DNA of 64,000 nucleotides, from NCBI RefSeq assembly GCF_040712315.1, contig NC_134014.1, forward strand, positions 39,793,634-39,857,633, read 5' to 3'. The notes beneath the pieces are model-generated. The model was not told the DNA's origin. It was given only the letters and a program-made list of their open reading frames with translations, and did not search any database. Each line of letters opens with the position of its first letter. The first letter of the stretch is position 1. The position numbers and the translations under genes are program-made. The stretch comes from Castanea sativa (Eukaryota; Streptophyta; Magnoliopsida; Fagales; Fagaceae). Below are positions 24,388-36,831 of this stretch, piece by piece.

Positions 24388-27189
24388 GAGTTAATGCTAG
24401 TTTAATGAAATTTATTCCTAATGAGATTAGGATTATATTTTTTCACATGTCTAGCATTATTATGGTTCTTGATCTGTAAATCTTCGTTGATAAAATCAAA
24501 AAGTGTTTTTGATGGCAGAACAATAAAGATGTAAAAAACAGTTACTTGAAAATTCTGAAAAAATCAGTTTTGCGAGTCTCGATCGATCGAGAATTCCTTT
24601 TGACCGATCAAAGGCACTGAATTTTGAATTTTCACTTGTTTTTGACTAAGTGTTAAAACTTTAATAAAAGCAAGGCTATATGATTAATTTTATAGTCTTT
24701 AAAAGTTAAGGATATTTATTAATCATTATCTAACTAAAAGACCTACCGAGATCAAAGATGTTAGTTAAATAGAACTCTTAGTCCTAAATTGTTTTATGAT
24801 TAAAAGTTCTTAATTTATTTTAATTAGAGGGTTTTAATGAGATTAAAATTCTAATTAAAAAGTTATATAGTTTCTAATGAGATTAGAATCTTTTATTTAG
24901 TAAATTAAGGAAAGAGTTCTATATAACTAATTTTTGATTCATTAGTGTTTAAGGAATCCTAAATAGTTTAGGACTTCCATTTTAGTTAGTGATTCTAATG
25001 AGATTAGAGTCTTGAACAAGTGCAAGGTTATTAGTTGTGATGGGATCACAATTATTTAAGAAAAACCCAAATAACGAGTGGGAGTACTTAAATAACCCTT
25101 TTATTAAGTTTATTGTAATGTGAATAAATACATTGTCTTGATTTCGAGTCTTGCATTCCATGCGGAGGATATTTACTTCACGGATTACAAGGTTAAACTT
25201 CTTTGTGATTAAGCGAATGTTCGTTACACTAAAGTGACGTGACTTAGTAACATCACATCGAATTTAAACAATTAAACACATTTGATGTGTATGGTTAAAT
25301 TTGTGATTAGATCACAATGTTTTTAGGACAATCCACTTGTTTTAAAATTTCTAGTGGGAGAGAGATACAAGGGTTGGATCTCACGACCTCCATTGTTGGT
25401 TCATAGTAGTGTGAAATATATACTCTGTCTTTGCTTCGAGCTTAGCATTCCATGCGGAGAGTATTTATTTCATGGTACTACAGGATTGAATTTCTTGGTT
25501 TATAGTAGTTTGATCAAACACCTTGTCTTATAGTAGTTTGATCAAACACCTTGTCTTAGCCTCGAGCTTTGCATTCCATGCGGAGGGTGTTTTATATAAT
25601 GGCACTACATAATAAGCCTGTTTAAAGGGATGAAATGTGGCTACACATGATTCTAGGCAATGGTGTACACTAGACTAAGTTTGATAGTATCCTCTATGCT
25701 GAGTTCTTGCTATTATCACTTAGAGGCCAAAGAAATAGCGGCAAATTATTTTGTTTGGTAAGAGTTACCATGATAGCATTAATAATGAGAGTAATTCTCG
25801 CCTGATCGTAGTGGTTGGTATTCACTCTATGTTGAGGAATATTAATTGCGGGATTAGGTTGTCATTGCACCTAGTATAGTATGTTTTTTGGGTTTTATAC
25901 TATATGATTATGGATGCAAAATATAATGTCCCTGTAATTATGTTCATAGTCTCGAATTGAAGTTGCCATAAATTTTTGTTCTCTAACTATTTTTTTTTAT
26001 TGAATCACATTAATTAAGATATAATTTTGGACATGGTGCTTAAGGAGCTGAAGTACATATATATGTTTCAATTCAGCATTATCATAATTTCCTATGCATA
26101 ATGCATTGATGGAAGATGGCTTATGATATGATCATAATCTCCATTGAAATGCTAATATGTTACATTGGCTTTTATCTCAAATGTGCTACAGCATGAGATG
26201 CAAGAGTTAGTACTAGACTTAGACTTTGTATTAAGTCTAAATGAGATGTTTGGTATGAAATATCGTGCTACTAGACGATATTTAATATAAGTCATATTGA
26301 GTGCCAAGAAAAGCTTAAGTAGTTCCAATTCTATATCATTTTATGAAAATATTTTCATTTTAAAATGAATTGGAATTCTTGGATGTAGAGATTAAATGTT
26401 AATCTCATATGGATATGATCCATAAGTCCATGTTAGAATCATTTGACCAATTCAGATTGTTTTGAAAATAAATTTTTTTTATATTATCTGAATTGATGAG
26501 TGAGTTCTACACAACGGAAGACATCCTAAAAGCTAAGGCTAGGATCAATATGATTTAATTCAAATTCTTAACCTAGACTGAAAGGAAAAGGTGATAAGAA
26601 GAGGAATTAAAATACCAAACAGTTGGGCAAGCTATTTGCCCTAGTAGTTGCCAAAAGGAAATTAGACTCAAAAGTATGACCAAAAGGAAAGTGTTTCCGT
26701 TTTGGTAAAACTAAGTTTTGTCCATGATTGTTTTCTAGATGGAGATTTACATGTTTTACTTTTTAAAGAGAAAGTTTTCATCTTTTGGTGTTGTATGTTT
26801 TTGGCACTTATGTCTAGATCTTATTAATCTAAATGATATTCAAGATTGGTGAAAGATGGGCTTTTAGAACCATTATTTGTTAAATTTTCAATCTATGAAT
26901 TCTATTTAGAGGATAATATGATCTAGGGTTCCTTTATTGTAAATGAATATAATATCAATGACTTCTTTAAGTCAGTGCATACATAAAGGAGGAATAAGAC
27001 TCTTTTAGAAATAGTAAAGTACATGATAAGTATTTCCATTTCCTTATTTCTTTTGGAGATATACTCTATGTATTACTATACATTTTCTAAAATTGATTTC
27101 AAAAGTTTGTTCCTAAGACATTTGTCAAATTGTGGATTAGGTAAAAACCTAGTATATGATACTTCCACTTTTGGGGATGTCTAACACTT

Positions 27190-27408
27190 GTGCTAGAAAG
27201 GAAGTCTAACAAAATGAAATCAAAAGGTAGAAAAATGTGTGTTTATGTTGAGTATCCAAAAGGAATTTCAAAAGATTGTTTTGGTAGTCATAAAGAAGAT
27301 AAGATGTTTGTAAAGTACAAATACAAAGCTCTTGATGATGACTATGTGAATAATCTTAAAGCTATACATAGAATCGTTCTAGAAGAAAAATGTCATAATT
27401 TGTTGTAA
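27190..27408 (+). pseudogene. Copia integrase-RT linker remnant
   Basis: The frame reads KGRKMCVYVEYPKGISKDCF then KMFVKYKYKALDDDYV. This matches the Copia block with a YPKGT-type motif followed by the F-V-S segment and an E/D-rich stretch. It belongs to the Copia element and is closed by stops on both sides. Confidence 0.8.
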
Positions 27409-28465
27409 GACAATTATGAAATACATTTAGAAATGAGATGGTTGTATTAGATACATCACAAGGAATTATTCTAGATATATAACTAATACACCAATACAAT
27501 ATCGTAGTGGGAGGATTATCAATTATCAAATAAATTCATACTTTTGGAATAAACTTTTGAAGTCATTCCGCAAGGATATGAATTTGATCATCGGTCCTAC
27601 GTTGAGGCAATAGATGATATAAATATGGATTACTGGATCAAGGTTATATAAATAAAATTATATTCTATTTAAAGTCTAGAACTTGTAGAGGAGCCTAATG
27701 GCATTAAGCCTATTGCTCTTAAATAGGTCTACAAGAAAAATTGAGATTGATAGATTTGAAGGTGCAAACCTTCAAAGTCAAGACTAATGGTGAAAATATT
27801 TATTCAGAACGAAATGGTTCGACTATGAAAAGATTTTTTCACCAATAGTCAAGTTTGACTTTATCTAGATTCTCTTATCCATTATATTTCATTTGAATGA
27901 AATATGGCAATGGATATCAAGAAAGTTTCTTTTAGTAGCAATCTTGAGGAAGACATCTATATGATATAACTAGACTTATACATAGCAAAGAAACGGTAGT
28001 ATTTAGATTGCAAGTTCCTTAAATTCCATTTAAGGATTAAAGCAAGCATCTAAATCATAAAATATTATCTTTGACCAAGAAATCAAATTGTTTGATTTTG
28101 ATCAAATATTAAAAGGCCTTATGTGTGTATAGCTATATAGAATAATAAATTTCTTAATGTATGTTGATGGCATTCTAATCATTTAGAATGATGTTGATTT
28201 ATTGTCATCAATGTGTTTTTGATTGTCTAGTCCTGTTTGATATAAAGTACTTGGGAAAGACTGGTCACATCCTAAGAATTAAACTTTGTTATAATTCAGA
28301 AACTAGGATGTTAGGTCTATCTCAAACTGCTTAAATAGATTAGATTATGCAATAAATTTGGCTGTAACTTGTTTCCAAGCCTTGCCTTAGAGTGATTATG
28401 AATTACTCTAAAGGGAAATAAGTGTCAGATATATGATAAATTGTCTTTGAGGGCAAGTGGGAGAT

Positions 28466-29832
28466 TGTTGGGGTTTATGCCCTAAAACCCAATTTATTGG
28501 CATGTATTTAATAATTAAATTGTTTAATTATATAAGACTATCTATAAATGAACTAAGACATTATCATAGTCCATGAGATGCATTGTATGTGATTTATGTG
28601 AAAAGTCACAGAAGATATAAATCACAAGTTCTTTGTAAACTCAGAAGTTTAGTTCGTAGTCGGTGATGAAATTGAGCATTTCATCTGCGAAGACTATAAC
28701 ATATCAACTAAGATGATTTGTCTTGATCATGGAAGTGGAGACTTCTAGTTGGTATGTTGATATGTTTTAAGAGTTAAGACATCTTGAACTGGACCGCTGT
28801 GAGATTTATTATTCTCCTAACGACTGTCAAATGAATAATAAATCTCACGACTTCTATTTACATCAACTCTAAATCCTGAGAGAATAATGGACATGATCAT
28901 GAGATGTAGGTTGCTTGGATATATCAGGAGTGAGATCTATTAGTTACGGTCAAAACCTCAGTATGTTGGGCATCCGCATTTAATGTTGATAGAACATATA
29001 TTCTCAAGATGGAATTCATAGTCTCTTAATGGAGATACAAAATATTCCCTTAAGATAAGTTTAATGGATTTAGTTATTCAGAGTATTGGGCCCAACCACT
29101 TTAGTAAGGAGTTACTAAAGTATATATTTATGAAATTGGATTTCATAAATATATGACGAATAACATAAAGGATTAAACCGGGTACTCAAGGATTAAGATG
29201 TAGTAATCTTCAAAGTGGCAGTCTATATTCATGACTTTGGATTACTACGAATATTTTAATAAAGGGGTTGCATGCATAATAAAGTCTTGGGATATAATTT
29301 ATTAATAAGGCCTAGAGTGCAATTATATTTATATAGTGGTATTAAATATAATTAATGGTAACTTTGGACTTGTCAAGAGTTGACGGAAAAGCCCAAGGCC
29401 TATTGGAGCTAGTGTCTTATTGGTCCCTTTTGGTCCCACTCCAAGCTACACACTAAAGTCCAATTGGAAATGCCTAATAGGCCAGCCCAATTAGATAATC
29501 AGTTACTTATAAAGGGAAAAACATACAGAATTTTTATTAGTGAAATAAGAAATGGTGTGTGAGAGAGTGTGAGACACACTTTCATTCTCCCTTTGAAAAC
29601 TGATTGAGAGACCACACATCTTGGACATAAAGTGAAATTGGAGTGAAGATTAAAAGTGTTCCCAAGTGCTTCTAATATTTGTTTTGAATTTCTTCACACC
29701 AAGGTACGCTATCTTGTTCTTAAATTCTGAAATTTACATAGTGCATGTTATCAATCATGAATGAAATATATCCTTGTTTGTTGCTTCCACTATGTGTTTT
29801 GTATGAGATACAAAACCATAATTTTTCCTTCA
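28466..29832 (+). repeat. Copia 3' LTR
   Basis: 1367 bp, same ends as the 5' LTR. It is preceded by the polypurine tract and followed by the GATAT target duplicate. The 151-codon frame starting at 29745 fuses LTR sequence to the resumed LINE and is not a gene. Confidence 0.95.
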
Positions 29833-29837
29833 GATAT

Positions 29838-32416
29838 AAGGGATATATGTGGTCTCTTAAAGCTTTTAAAGCCCCTGGCTCAGATGGACTGCATGTGGGC
29901 TTCTTTCAACACTTTTGGGCAGATGTGAAGAACTCAATATGCAAGGAAATTAAGGAAGCTTTCACTAATGGAATCATACCGAGTTATCTGAATGAAACCC
30001 TTGTGACCTTAATCCCAAAATGCCAAAGCCCTAAGACCCTTAATAACTACAGGCCTATTAATCTTTGTAATTTGGCGTATAAAATCATATCAAAGATTAT
30101 CGTGGCTCGTATCAGACCTCTTCTTGCTAATATGATTTCTCCAGTCCAATCCTCCTTTGTTCTAGGAAGAAGAGGTATTGACAATGTTCTCATTGCATAA
30201 GAGTTTTTCCACTCTTTAGATCGCAAGAAGGACAAAATGGGGTACATGGCGGTCAAGTTAGATCTAGAAAAAGCCTATGATAGGCTAGAGTGGAATTTCA
30301 TCCACAAAGTGCTGCAAGCATTCCACTTCCTTCCTAAGCTAATTCGGGTTATTATGAGCTGCATCATCATCTACTAATATTTCCATTTTGGTGAACGGAG
30401 GAATGCTTGAATCCTTTGAACCTTTTAGGGGCATAAGACAAAGAGATCTGTTATCTCCATACATTTTCATATTGTGTATGGAATATTTAAGTCATCTCAT
30501 TGAGCAGAAATGTGTGGAAGGAACTTGGATTCCCCTTAAGGCGTCTTGGGATAATTTGGGATTTTCCCACCTCCTCTTTGCGGATGATATTATCCTGATC
30601 AGCAAAGTGGGAAATGATGTTTGTGGTGCTATTTCAGAAGTCTTATCTAAATTCTGCTTAGAGTTAGGTCAAAAGATTAGCTTGAAGAAATCTCGAATAT
30701 ACTTCTCTCTCAATGTCAAAGAAGAGGAGAAGGCAGAAGTTTGTAATTTGTTGGGCATACAGGAAACTCGCAGCATTGGTAAATACTTGAGATTTCCATT
30801 GAGGCATAGAGGGGAAAATAGGAGACAATATAATTTTGTAGTGGATAGAGTCATGAATAAGCTCTCGGGTTGGGAAGCTAAGTTTTTATCCTTTGTAGGT
30901 AGGGCTGTTCTAATCAAATCTACCATGTCAATCATCCCTAATCACATTATGCAAGGGGTGGCTCTCCCAACACATATTTGTGATAAACTTGATAAAGTGA
31001 ATAGGGACTTTCTTTGGGGATCCACAAATTAAAAAATGAAGCTGCATCTTGTTAGCTGGAATAAGATTGTGAAGCCTAAGGAGGATGAAGGTCTTGAAAT
31101 TCAAGCAGTCAAAGCTAAAAACACAGCTTTGCTTGCTAAGTTGAATTGGAGAATGTATCAAAAGAAGGATACATTGTGGGCTAAGGTTATCTTGAAGAAA
31201 TATTGCTTCCCATATAATGAGATCAAGGGATCTTGATGCTCTTCCCTCCTCCCCTAATTGGAAGGCTATCAAAGCCGAGTTCCCTACCTTTTCTAGTGGA
31301 GTCTGTTGGGGCGTAGGGAATGGAGTAAGGACCAAAGTTTGGCTAGACAGATGGATGAAGGGTGATTCTCTAAGGGAAATGATTCAAGGACCTTTAAGCC
31401 TAAGAGAATTCTCTCTCAAGGGAAATGATTCAAGGACCTTTAAGCCTAAGAGAATTCTCTCTCACCATGGAAGAATTAAGGGGTGTGGGTGGCTGGAAGT
31501 GGGAGTTAATATCATTTAAGCTGCCAAAAACCACTAAGAATAAAATCAAAGCTGTTCTTATTCAGGATTTTGGTCATAGAGAGGACTCCCTTATGTGGAG
31601 ATATATTAGAGATGGAGATTTCTCCACAAATTCAGCTTACTTGCAATGCATTGAGGATGATTCTCCAGGAACTTCATTCAAGTGGCAATGGATATGGAAA
31701 CTTGACATAATTCCTAAAATCACCATGTTCCTTTGGTCATGTTTACATAATAGTGTTCCTGTAAAGAGCATCTTGACAGCAAGGGGCATAAACTGTGATG
31801 GTAAGTGCCTTGTTGCAGAATCCATGATAAGTCCATTGCTCATCTTCTCTGTGAATGTGAGTTAGCTAGCAAGTATTGGAGAAGTGTGGAGGTCCCACTA
31901 GCACTTGTACACACCTTCTCAGGAAGTTTGGAAGATTGGCTGCAATCAAATAGTGTGAATCTTGTTAAGCATAGAACTGATATACCATGGAGTACAATAT
32001 TCTTATTAACCATTTGGGCTCTTTGGAAAAACAGAAACAAGATTGCATTTGAAAACTCTATCCCCAACTTGAGCCTGCTCGATGAGTGTATTAATCAAAC
32101 TACAGAATACCATTTTTGTGTGAGTAGAGCAAAAATAGCCACTGCAAAGTTTATTATCCCAGTGGCATGGAAGAGGGGTGGTTTAGCTTGAACTCTGATG
32201 GTGCATCATTTGGTAATCCAAGTAAGGCAGGGGGTGGAGGAATCATTAGAGATAGCCAAGGTATATGGGTCAAAGGCTATGCTAGATCAATCGGGTTCAC
32301 CTCAAGCATCATTGCTGAGCTGTGGGCATTGAGAGATGGGTTGAGATTAGTGGATCATATTGGAATAAGGCAGCTGGAAGTAGAACGAGATGCTAAGCTG
32401 GAAGTAGAACTATAAG
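29838..32416 (+). mobile_element. LINE ORF2, downstream half: RT, zinc-finger and RNase H
   Basis: Continuation of the split LINE. RT domain: KAFKAPGSDGLHVGFFQHFW, NYRPINLCNLAYKIISKI, VKLDLEKAYDRLEW (near 30255-30296) and the catalytic LLFADDIILI (near 30571-30600). Then the thumb-like region LSGWEAKFLSFVGRAVLIKS, a zf-RVT domain (31500-31850) and an RNase H-like end with LNSDGASFGNPSKAGGGGII and AELWALRDGLRLV (32182-32350). It is broken by a stop in LIA*EFF (30198), by a frameshift near 30375 and by a perfect 46-bp tandem duplication at 31372-31463. The presence of RNase H marks the RNase H-bearing plant L1 branch. It is non-functional. Confidence 0.92.
31372..31463. repeat. Perfect 46-bp tandem duplication in the LINE
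   Basis: Copies at 31372-31417 and 31418-31463 are identical by eye. 46 is not a multiple of three, so the duplication shifts the LINE reading frame. Confidence 0.9.
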
Positions 32417-33093
32417 CATTATAGCCTATTATTGACTTTTAACCGTATATGTTAATCTTTTTATCTCTTTGCTCCCTCATTATGTGCTATTTAATTTTCC
32501 TTTTGTCTATGATTTTTGAGTCAAATGAAACTTCTATATTCCAACCCCGTAAGTATAGATCAGTAGGTAAGGATAAGTGTATGCTCAATATATATCTAAA
32601 CTAGCCCAGTATATTTGCATCAAATGTATTCCAATATATTTCAAATCCAAATTTAATGTCTTCAAATTTGAAATTAAATATTCGTTTGGTAAATATTATT
32701 TTTGCCAACTTATTTTACTATTTAGCTTATTTTTTCTACTATTTATGGGTTCTACTGCACTTTTTGATACTATTTATGAATCCTACTGTACTATTTCAGT
32801 TAACTTTGATATTTTTTTATAGTACTTTCAGCAAAAAGTTTGAAATAAGCAGATCCCAAATAGACCCTAAGTGGGTTCCAATTAACTCAATTTATAAAGT
32901 CTTTGATGGTTGTATAAGAAATATAGGGTTCAATCTCCACCTACACCAAAAACTAATTGGTGTCTTGGTATGATGATAAAGAGTTATCATCAAGAGTGAA
33001 CGCTATAGGTTGAAACCCTCTAAAATTTTTTTTTGAAATTAATTTAAATTTATTTGATCAAAACTCATTATTGGTTTAAGTACTAATTTTTAT
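32417..33093. other. Intergenic, no gene seen
   Basis: AT-rich DNA after the LINE. The frames at 32577-32973 are F/Y/L-rich low-complexity readings. A tRNA-like phrase near 32560 (gtaggtaaggataag) is too weak to call. Confidence 0.5.
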
Positions 33094-33445
33094 GAGAAAA
33101 TTACACTTTATCATTTTAAACTATATCTCATATTACATTTTGCACCATAAATTTTTTTGAATGCACGTTTTGAACCCTGACGCTAAGTTTGCTGTTAACT
33201 TGGATGAAAATCCAAAATTTAAGGTGCAAAGTATAATTAAGAGTATAGTTTATGGTGGTAAAGTGTAATTTCTCATTTATTTTTAAGAAACTGAAAAGAT
33301 GAACAATTAGGTCTTTTCAAATGGTGCCATATTTTTCATCCAAGTTAACATCAAACTTAACATTGAGGTGCAAAATTTAACAAGAGTCATAATTTAGAGT
33401 GCAAAACATTTTTGAAAAATTTAGGATGTAAAGTGTAATTTTCTC
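33094..33445. mobile_element. MITE with ~31-bp terminal inverted repeats
   Basis: The left end gagaaaattacactttatca and following ttttaaactata is repeated inverted at 33244-33274 (tatagtttatggtggtaaag then tgtaatttctc), giving an inner unit of 181 bp. A third related end (gtaaagtgtaattttctc) closes at 33445, suggesting a duplicated or nested second unit. There is no coding content. Confidence 0.7.
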
Positions 33446-33847
33446 AATTTTTATTGACAATATATTGTTCCAAATAATGAACAGTGCATTTTTCAATATA
33501 TTTCTATGATGATGATTAAGTTCTAATAAAAATGGAATACAATTTAACAAAATCCATTGTAACAACAAAAATCATCTTAAAACATAAACTACGTAATATA
33601 AGTAGGAGAACAAACTACCTTTTCTACAACTAAAATTGAGCAATCTAGAATGAACAATTTGCATATTATAACAAATGGTATCATCACATAAGTTTTTTCA
33701 ATAATTGAGCACACACATGTATTATTGGCTTTTGCCAAAGTATTGGTTATGTTCCAATACTGACCTCCGAAGGAGAACCAAAACAATTGCATATTTGTTT
33801 TTGTTTTACGATTTATCTGGCATGTACTTTGAGAGGCTTATGCCTTA
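33446..33847. other. Intergenic, no gene seen
   Basis: AT-rich and without recognisable structure. The sequence between the MITE and the hAT element holds only short random frames. Confidence 0.5.
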
Positions 33848-34370
33848 CTCTGTTCTAGGGGTGTTTCGGTTCGGTTTCGGTCGGTTTTTATGGGTATGGC
33901 CAACCGAAACCGAATATTTCGGTTTGTGAAATTCTCAACCGAAACCGACCGAAATGGCTGGAATCCGAACGGTTTCGGTGTATTTCGGTTTCAGTCGGTT
34001 TCGGTCTGTTTTCAGTTTTTCAAAGAAAGGGTTATTGAGATTTTCAAAACCCTAACTTTAATCACATATAAAAAACAAATAAATAGAGCAACAGAGAGGG
34101 AGCTATTGAACAAATCAGAACGACAAAGAAAGAAAAATTTCCAACAATATTTGTTCAACAATTTACACATAGATTCAAACAAAAAATTGAACTTTACCAC
34201 ACCATAGCAAGAGCCTACCATCATGCTTGAGCCTACCATTGATTTTTCGTTCTCTGTATAGAGATGTGACTCGGAAAGAAGAGAAAGGCATGGCCATGGT
34301 CCATGGGACTCATAGAGAACAAAAAGAAATGAAAAAAATGGGGAGGCTGAGGTAGACGTGAGAAGGGTTG

Positions 34371-34675
34371 ATGAAAAGAAAAGAGAAGAAGAAAATAGGG
34401 AGGATAGGGGCGGCTGGAAAAAAAGAAAAGAGAAGAAGAAATTAAGGAGGATAGGGGTGGCTGGAAAAAAAGAAAAGAGAAGAAGAAATTAAGAAGGATA
34501 GGGGCGGCTAGAAAAAAAGAAAAGAGAAGAAGAAATTAAGGAGGATAGGGGCGGCTGGAAAAAAAGAAAAGAGAAGAAGAAATTAAGAAGGATAGGGGCG
34601 GCTGGAAAAAAAGAAAAGAGAAGAAGAAGTTAGGGGTAGGGGCGGCTGGAAAGAAATGAAAGAGAAGAAGAAAGT
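34371..34675. repeat. Purine-rich minisatellite, ~47-bp unit, about 6 copies
   Basis: The unit contains gaaaaaaagaaaagagaaga then aattaaggaggataggggcg. Copies vary by a few bases, and the last is the most diverged. It lies inside the hAT element. Confidence 0.9.
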
Positions 34676-34830
34676 AGGAATATTTATATCATGCTATAGT
34701 TCTAGGGTTTTAAAAAATTAAATAGCAAAAAATCACTCACGCCCACGCGAAGACTCGATCTCTGGAACTGCTAACCAAAACTTAAGGAGCATACCACTAA
34801 GCCACTGAAGAGTTATGTTTTAAAGTTACG

Positions 34831-34833
<3 letters not shown>

Positions 34834-34885
<52 letters not shown>
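34834..34885. repeat. (AT)n microsatellite
   Basis: About 26 AT units inside the hAT element. Confidence 0.95.
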
Positions 34886-34888
<3 letters not shown>

Positions 34889-35071
34889 TTCGGTTCGGTT
34901 GGTTTCGGGGTAAAAAATCTAGCACCGAAACCAAAACCGAAAATTTCGGTTTTTAAAAAATAAAACCGAAACCGAACCGCACCGAAACCAAACCGAAATT
35001 TTGGCAACGGTTCGGTCAGTTTCAATCGATTTGTTCGGTTCCTCGGTTTTTTGCACACCCCTACTCTGTTC

Positions 35072-36724
35072 CTTAGTTTTTTTTTCTTTAATTTAATTTC
35101 TGATTGACCAAAAAGTTATGTTCCACTTCCAATGCTTTAGTTTATTTGCATACTCTATCAAATCATGTATGTCTAGTTAGATAATTTTAAGTACCCAAAT
35201 CAGTTGTATTAATCATTCATTGCATATTGATCATCACTCTTATTAGTGAGAGTTATTCAGACTCGATTTAACCCGTAATCTTATCTTCTAGTTCTTTGTC
35301 GTGCTATACTAAAGGGGAAATGCCAATTATGTTAGATTTCATTGGAAAAAAATTTCCAAGTAATTTTATTGGTTAATGAAAATGAAATTTGTTGTCATCC
35401 TCTATCATACAATGCATTGACCTATCAAAAACAAAACAAAACAAAACAAAAATCATAGAATGCGATTACAACCTTTTACTAAGTCAAAACATAATATCAA
35501 CATTATATACATAAATTATTTATGAAAACAACCAATTCATGAAGTCATCATATCAAATGCCATTAATCCACATGCACACATCTTCTCTTCATAAAGAAAC
35601 ATATTAAAGTATTATTTTAAAGCTTTGATATATTGTTTAAATGTTAACACTGTTTTCTCCACACACACACACGCAAAAGTTGACACTGAATAGTGGTTTT
35701 TTTTTTTTTTTGAGAATATTTTTTTAGAGATAATTTTATGAGAATCAAGTAGTGGGGTATAGTAAAGACATTTCTACGAACCCTTACACTGTCTAAACTT
35801 TCATTATTGTTTGTTGATGATTTTTTTAAAAAGTAAACCCATTATTAACATACTCATTATAAGGCGAGTTTGGGACTCGTACCTTGGCTATAAGGCTTTC
35901 ATTTACTAATCTCATTCTCTTTACTTAGCAAACCATAAAATACTAATAATAATAAGAAGAAGAAGAAGAAGAAGAAGAAGGCAAACCCTTTATTATAAAG
36001 AAAAGTAAACCCATCCTCTAAATACTTATAATAAAGCACAAATATTAAGATGATGTATCCTTTTGTAGTAGCTTATGTTGTTAATGCATCATGAATTACA
36101 TTCATTGCCACATCAGTTATAAACTTTTTGTAGTAAATTAGTGTAGCTTTAACATATTTCCATAATGACAAAACTTAGGTACAATACCTTAGGTGCTGTC
36201 CTTCTTAAGATTAAACCATGTGGCTACTTAACTACAAAATATACTTCCATCTCATGAGAAAAAATCCACATAATAATAGACGTACCACTTATCCTAAAGG
36301 CATAAGTTAATATGCTAGTGAATTTAATATTTATTTTTGAGAAATAATTACAATATGCTGCCAACCCGGCAGCTCGAACCATTTCTCCCCTAGACCCCCA
36401 AGCACTTTGTGCATGGAGAGGTGCCAATTCAGCTATTTATATATCATTTCAAATAAAATGCTAAATATATCATAAATTTAACCACATAATCTTTATAAAC
36501 TAATATGACAATGAATATGGTTAGTGGATTAAAAAACATAATAAATGAATGTTCAATTTTTTTTTGTGTGTGATTAGTGACACGTTAGTTTGTAAATATA
36601 TTATAGTAAAATTTGTAACATTTCTAATATCACTTATATTTCAAAGTATCATGAGAAAAACAGGAACATTAGTGCTTTGTTGCATACTTTAAAAATAAAA
36701 ATTGAGGGCATTTTATTTCCCTCT

Positions 36725-36728
<4 letters not shown>
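35072..36728. other. Intergenic, no gene seen
   Basis: AT-rich with (AAAAC)n near 35430-35452, a T12 run at 35697-35711 and (GAA)n at 35956-35980. The segment 36350-36430 (cggcagctcgaacc, aggtgccaattcagct) looks like a SINE or tRNA-derived remnant, related by phrase to 41515-41610. No gene. Confidence 0.55.

Positions 36729-36777
<49 letters not shown>
36729..36777. repeat. (CT)n microsatellite
   Basis: About 24 CT units. Confidence 0.95.
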
Positions 36778-36779
<2 letters not shown>

Positions 36780-36831
36780 ATTATTGTAACTATTGCAAAT
36801 TATAAAAAAAGAAAAGAAAACATTTAGGAAA

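Larger units (their letters stand above)
22170..29832 (+). mobile_element. Complete but decayed Copia (Ty1-type) LTR retrotransposon
   Basis: Two 1367-bp LTRs (22170-23536 and 28466-29832) start TGTTGGGG and end TTCCTTCA. A 5-bp target duplication GATAT flanks the whole (22165-22169 and 29833-29837). A primer-binding site for initiator tRNA-Met (tggtatcagaggcagg) follows LTR1, and a purine-rich tract (gggcaagtgggaga) precedes LTR2. Decayed coding runs gag (about 26150-26800, including a zinc-knuckle-like KRKVFPFW remnant), pre-integrase (LWHLCLDLINLNDIQDW, about 26790-26860), the integrase-RT linker (27190-27408) and RT (about 27670-28350, remnants of AMDIK and YVDDILLI). This order (integrase before RT) defines Copia. 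Every domain has stops, so it is dead. It sits inside an older LINE. Confidence 0.95.
33856..35063. mobile_element. Non-autonomous hAT element (1208 bp)
   Basis: Starts TAGGGGTGTTTCGG and ends (inverted) TAGGGGTGTGCAAAAAACC. It is flanked by a perfect 8-bp duplication CTCTGTTC (33848-33855 and 35064-35071). Both subterminal regions are packed with CCGAAACCGA/TCGGTTTCGG repeats (33867-34010 and 34887-35045), as expected of hAT transposase-binding arrays. The interior has a purine-rich minisatellite (34371-34675) and a long (AT)n run (34834-34885). There is no transposase, so it would need one in trans. Confidence 0.9.

Noticed and set aside
29745..29835. Start of a 151-codon frame (MLSIMNEIYPCLLL) joined to LINE RT
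   Set aside because: This part is Copia LTR sequence; the fusion is only an effect of the nested insertion.
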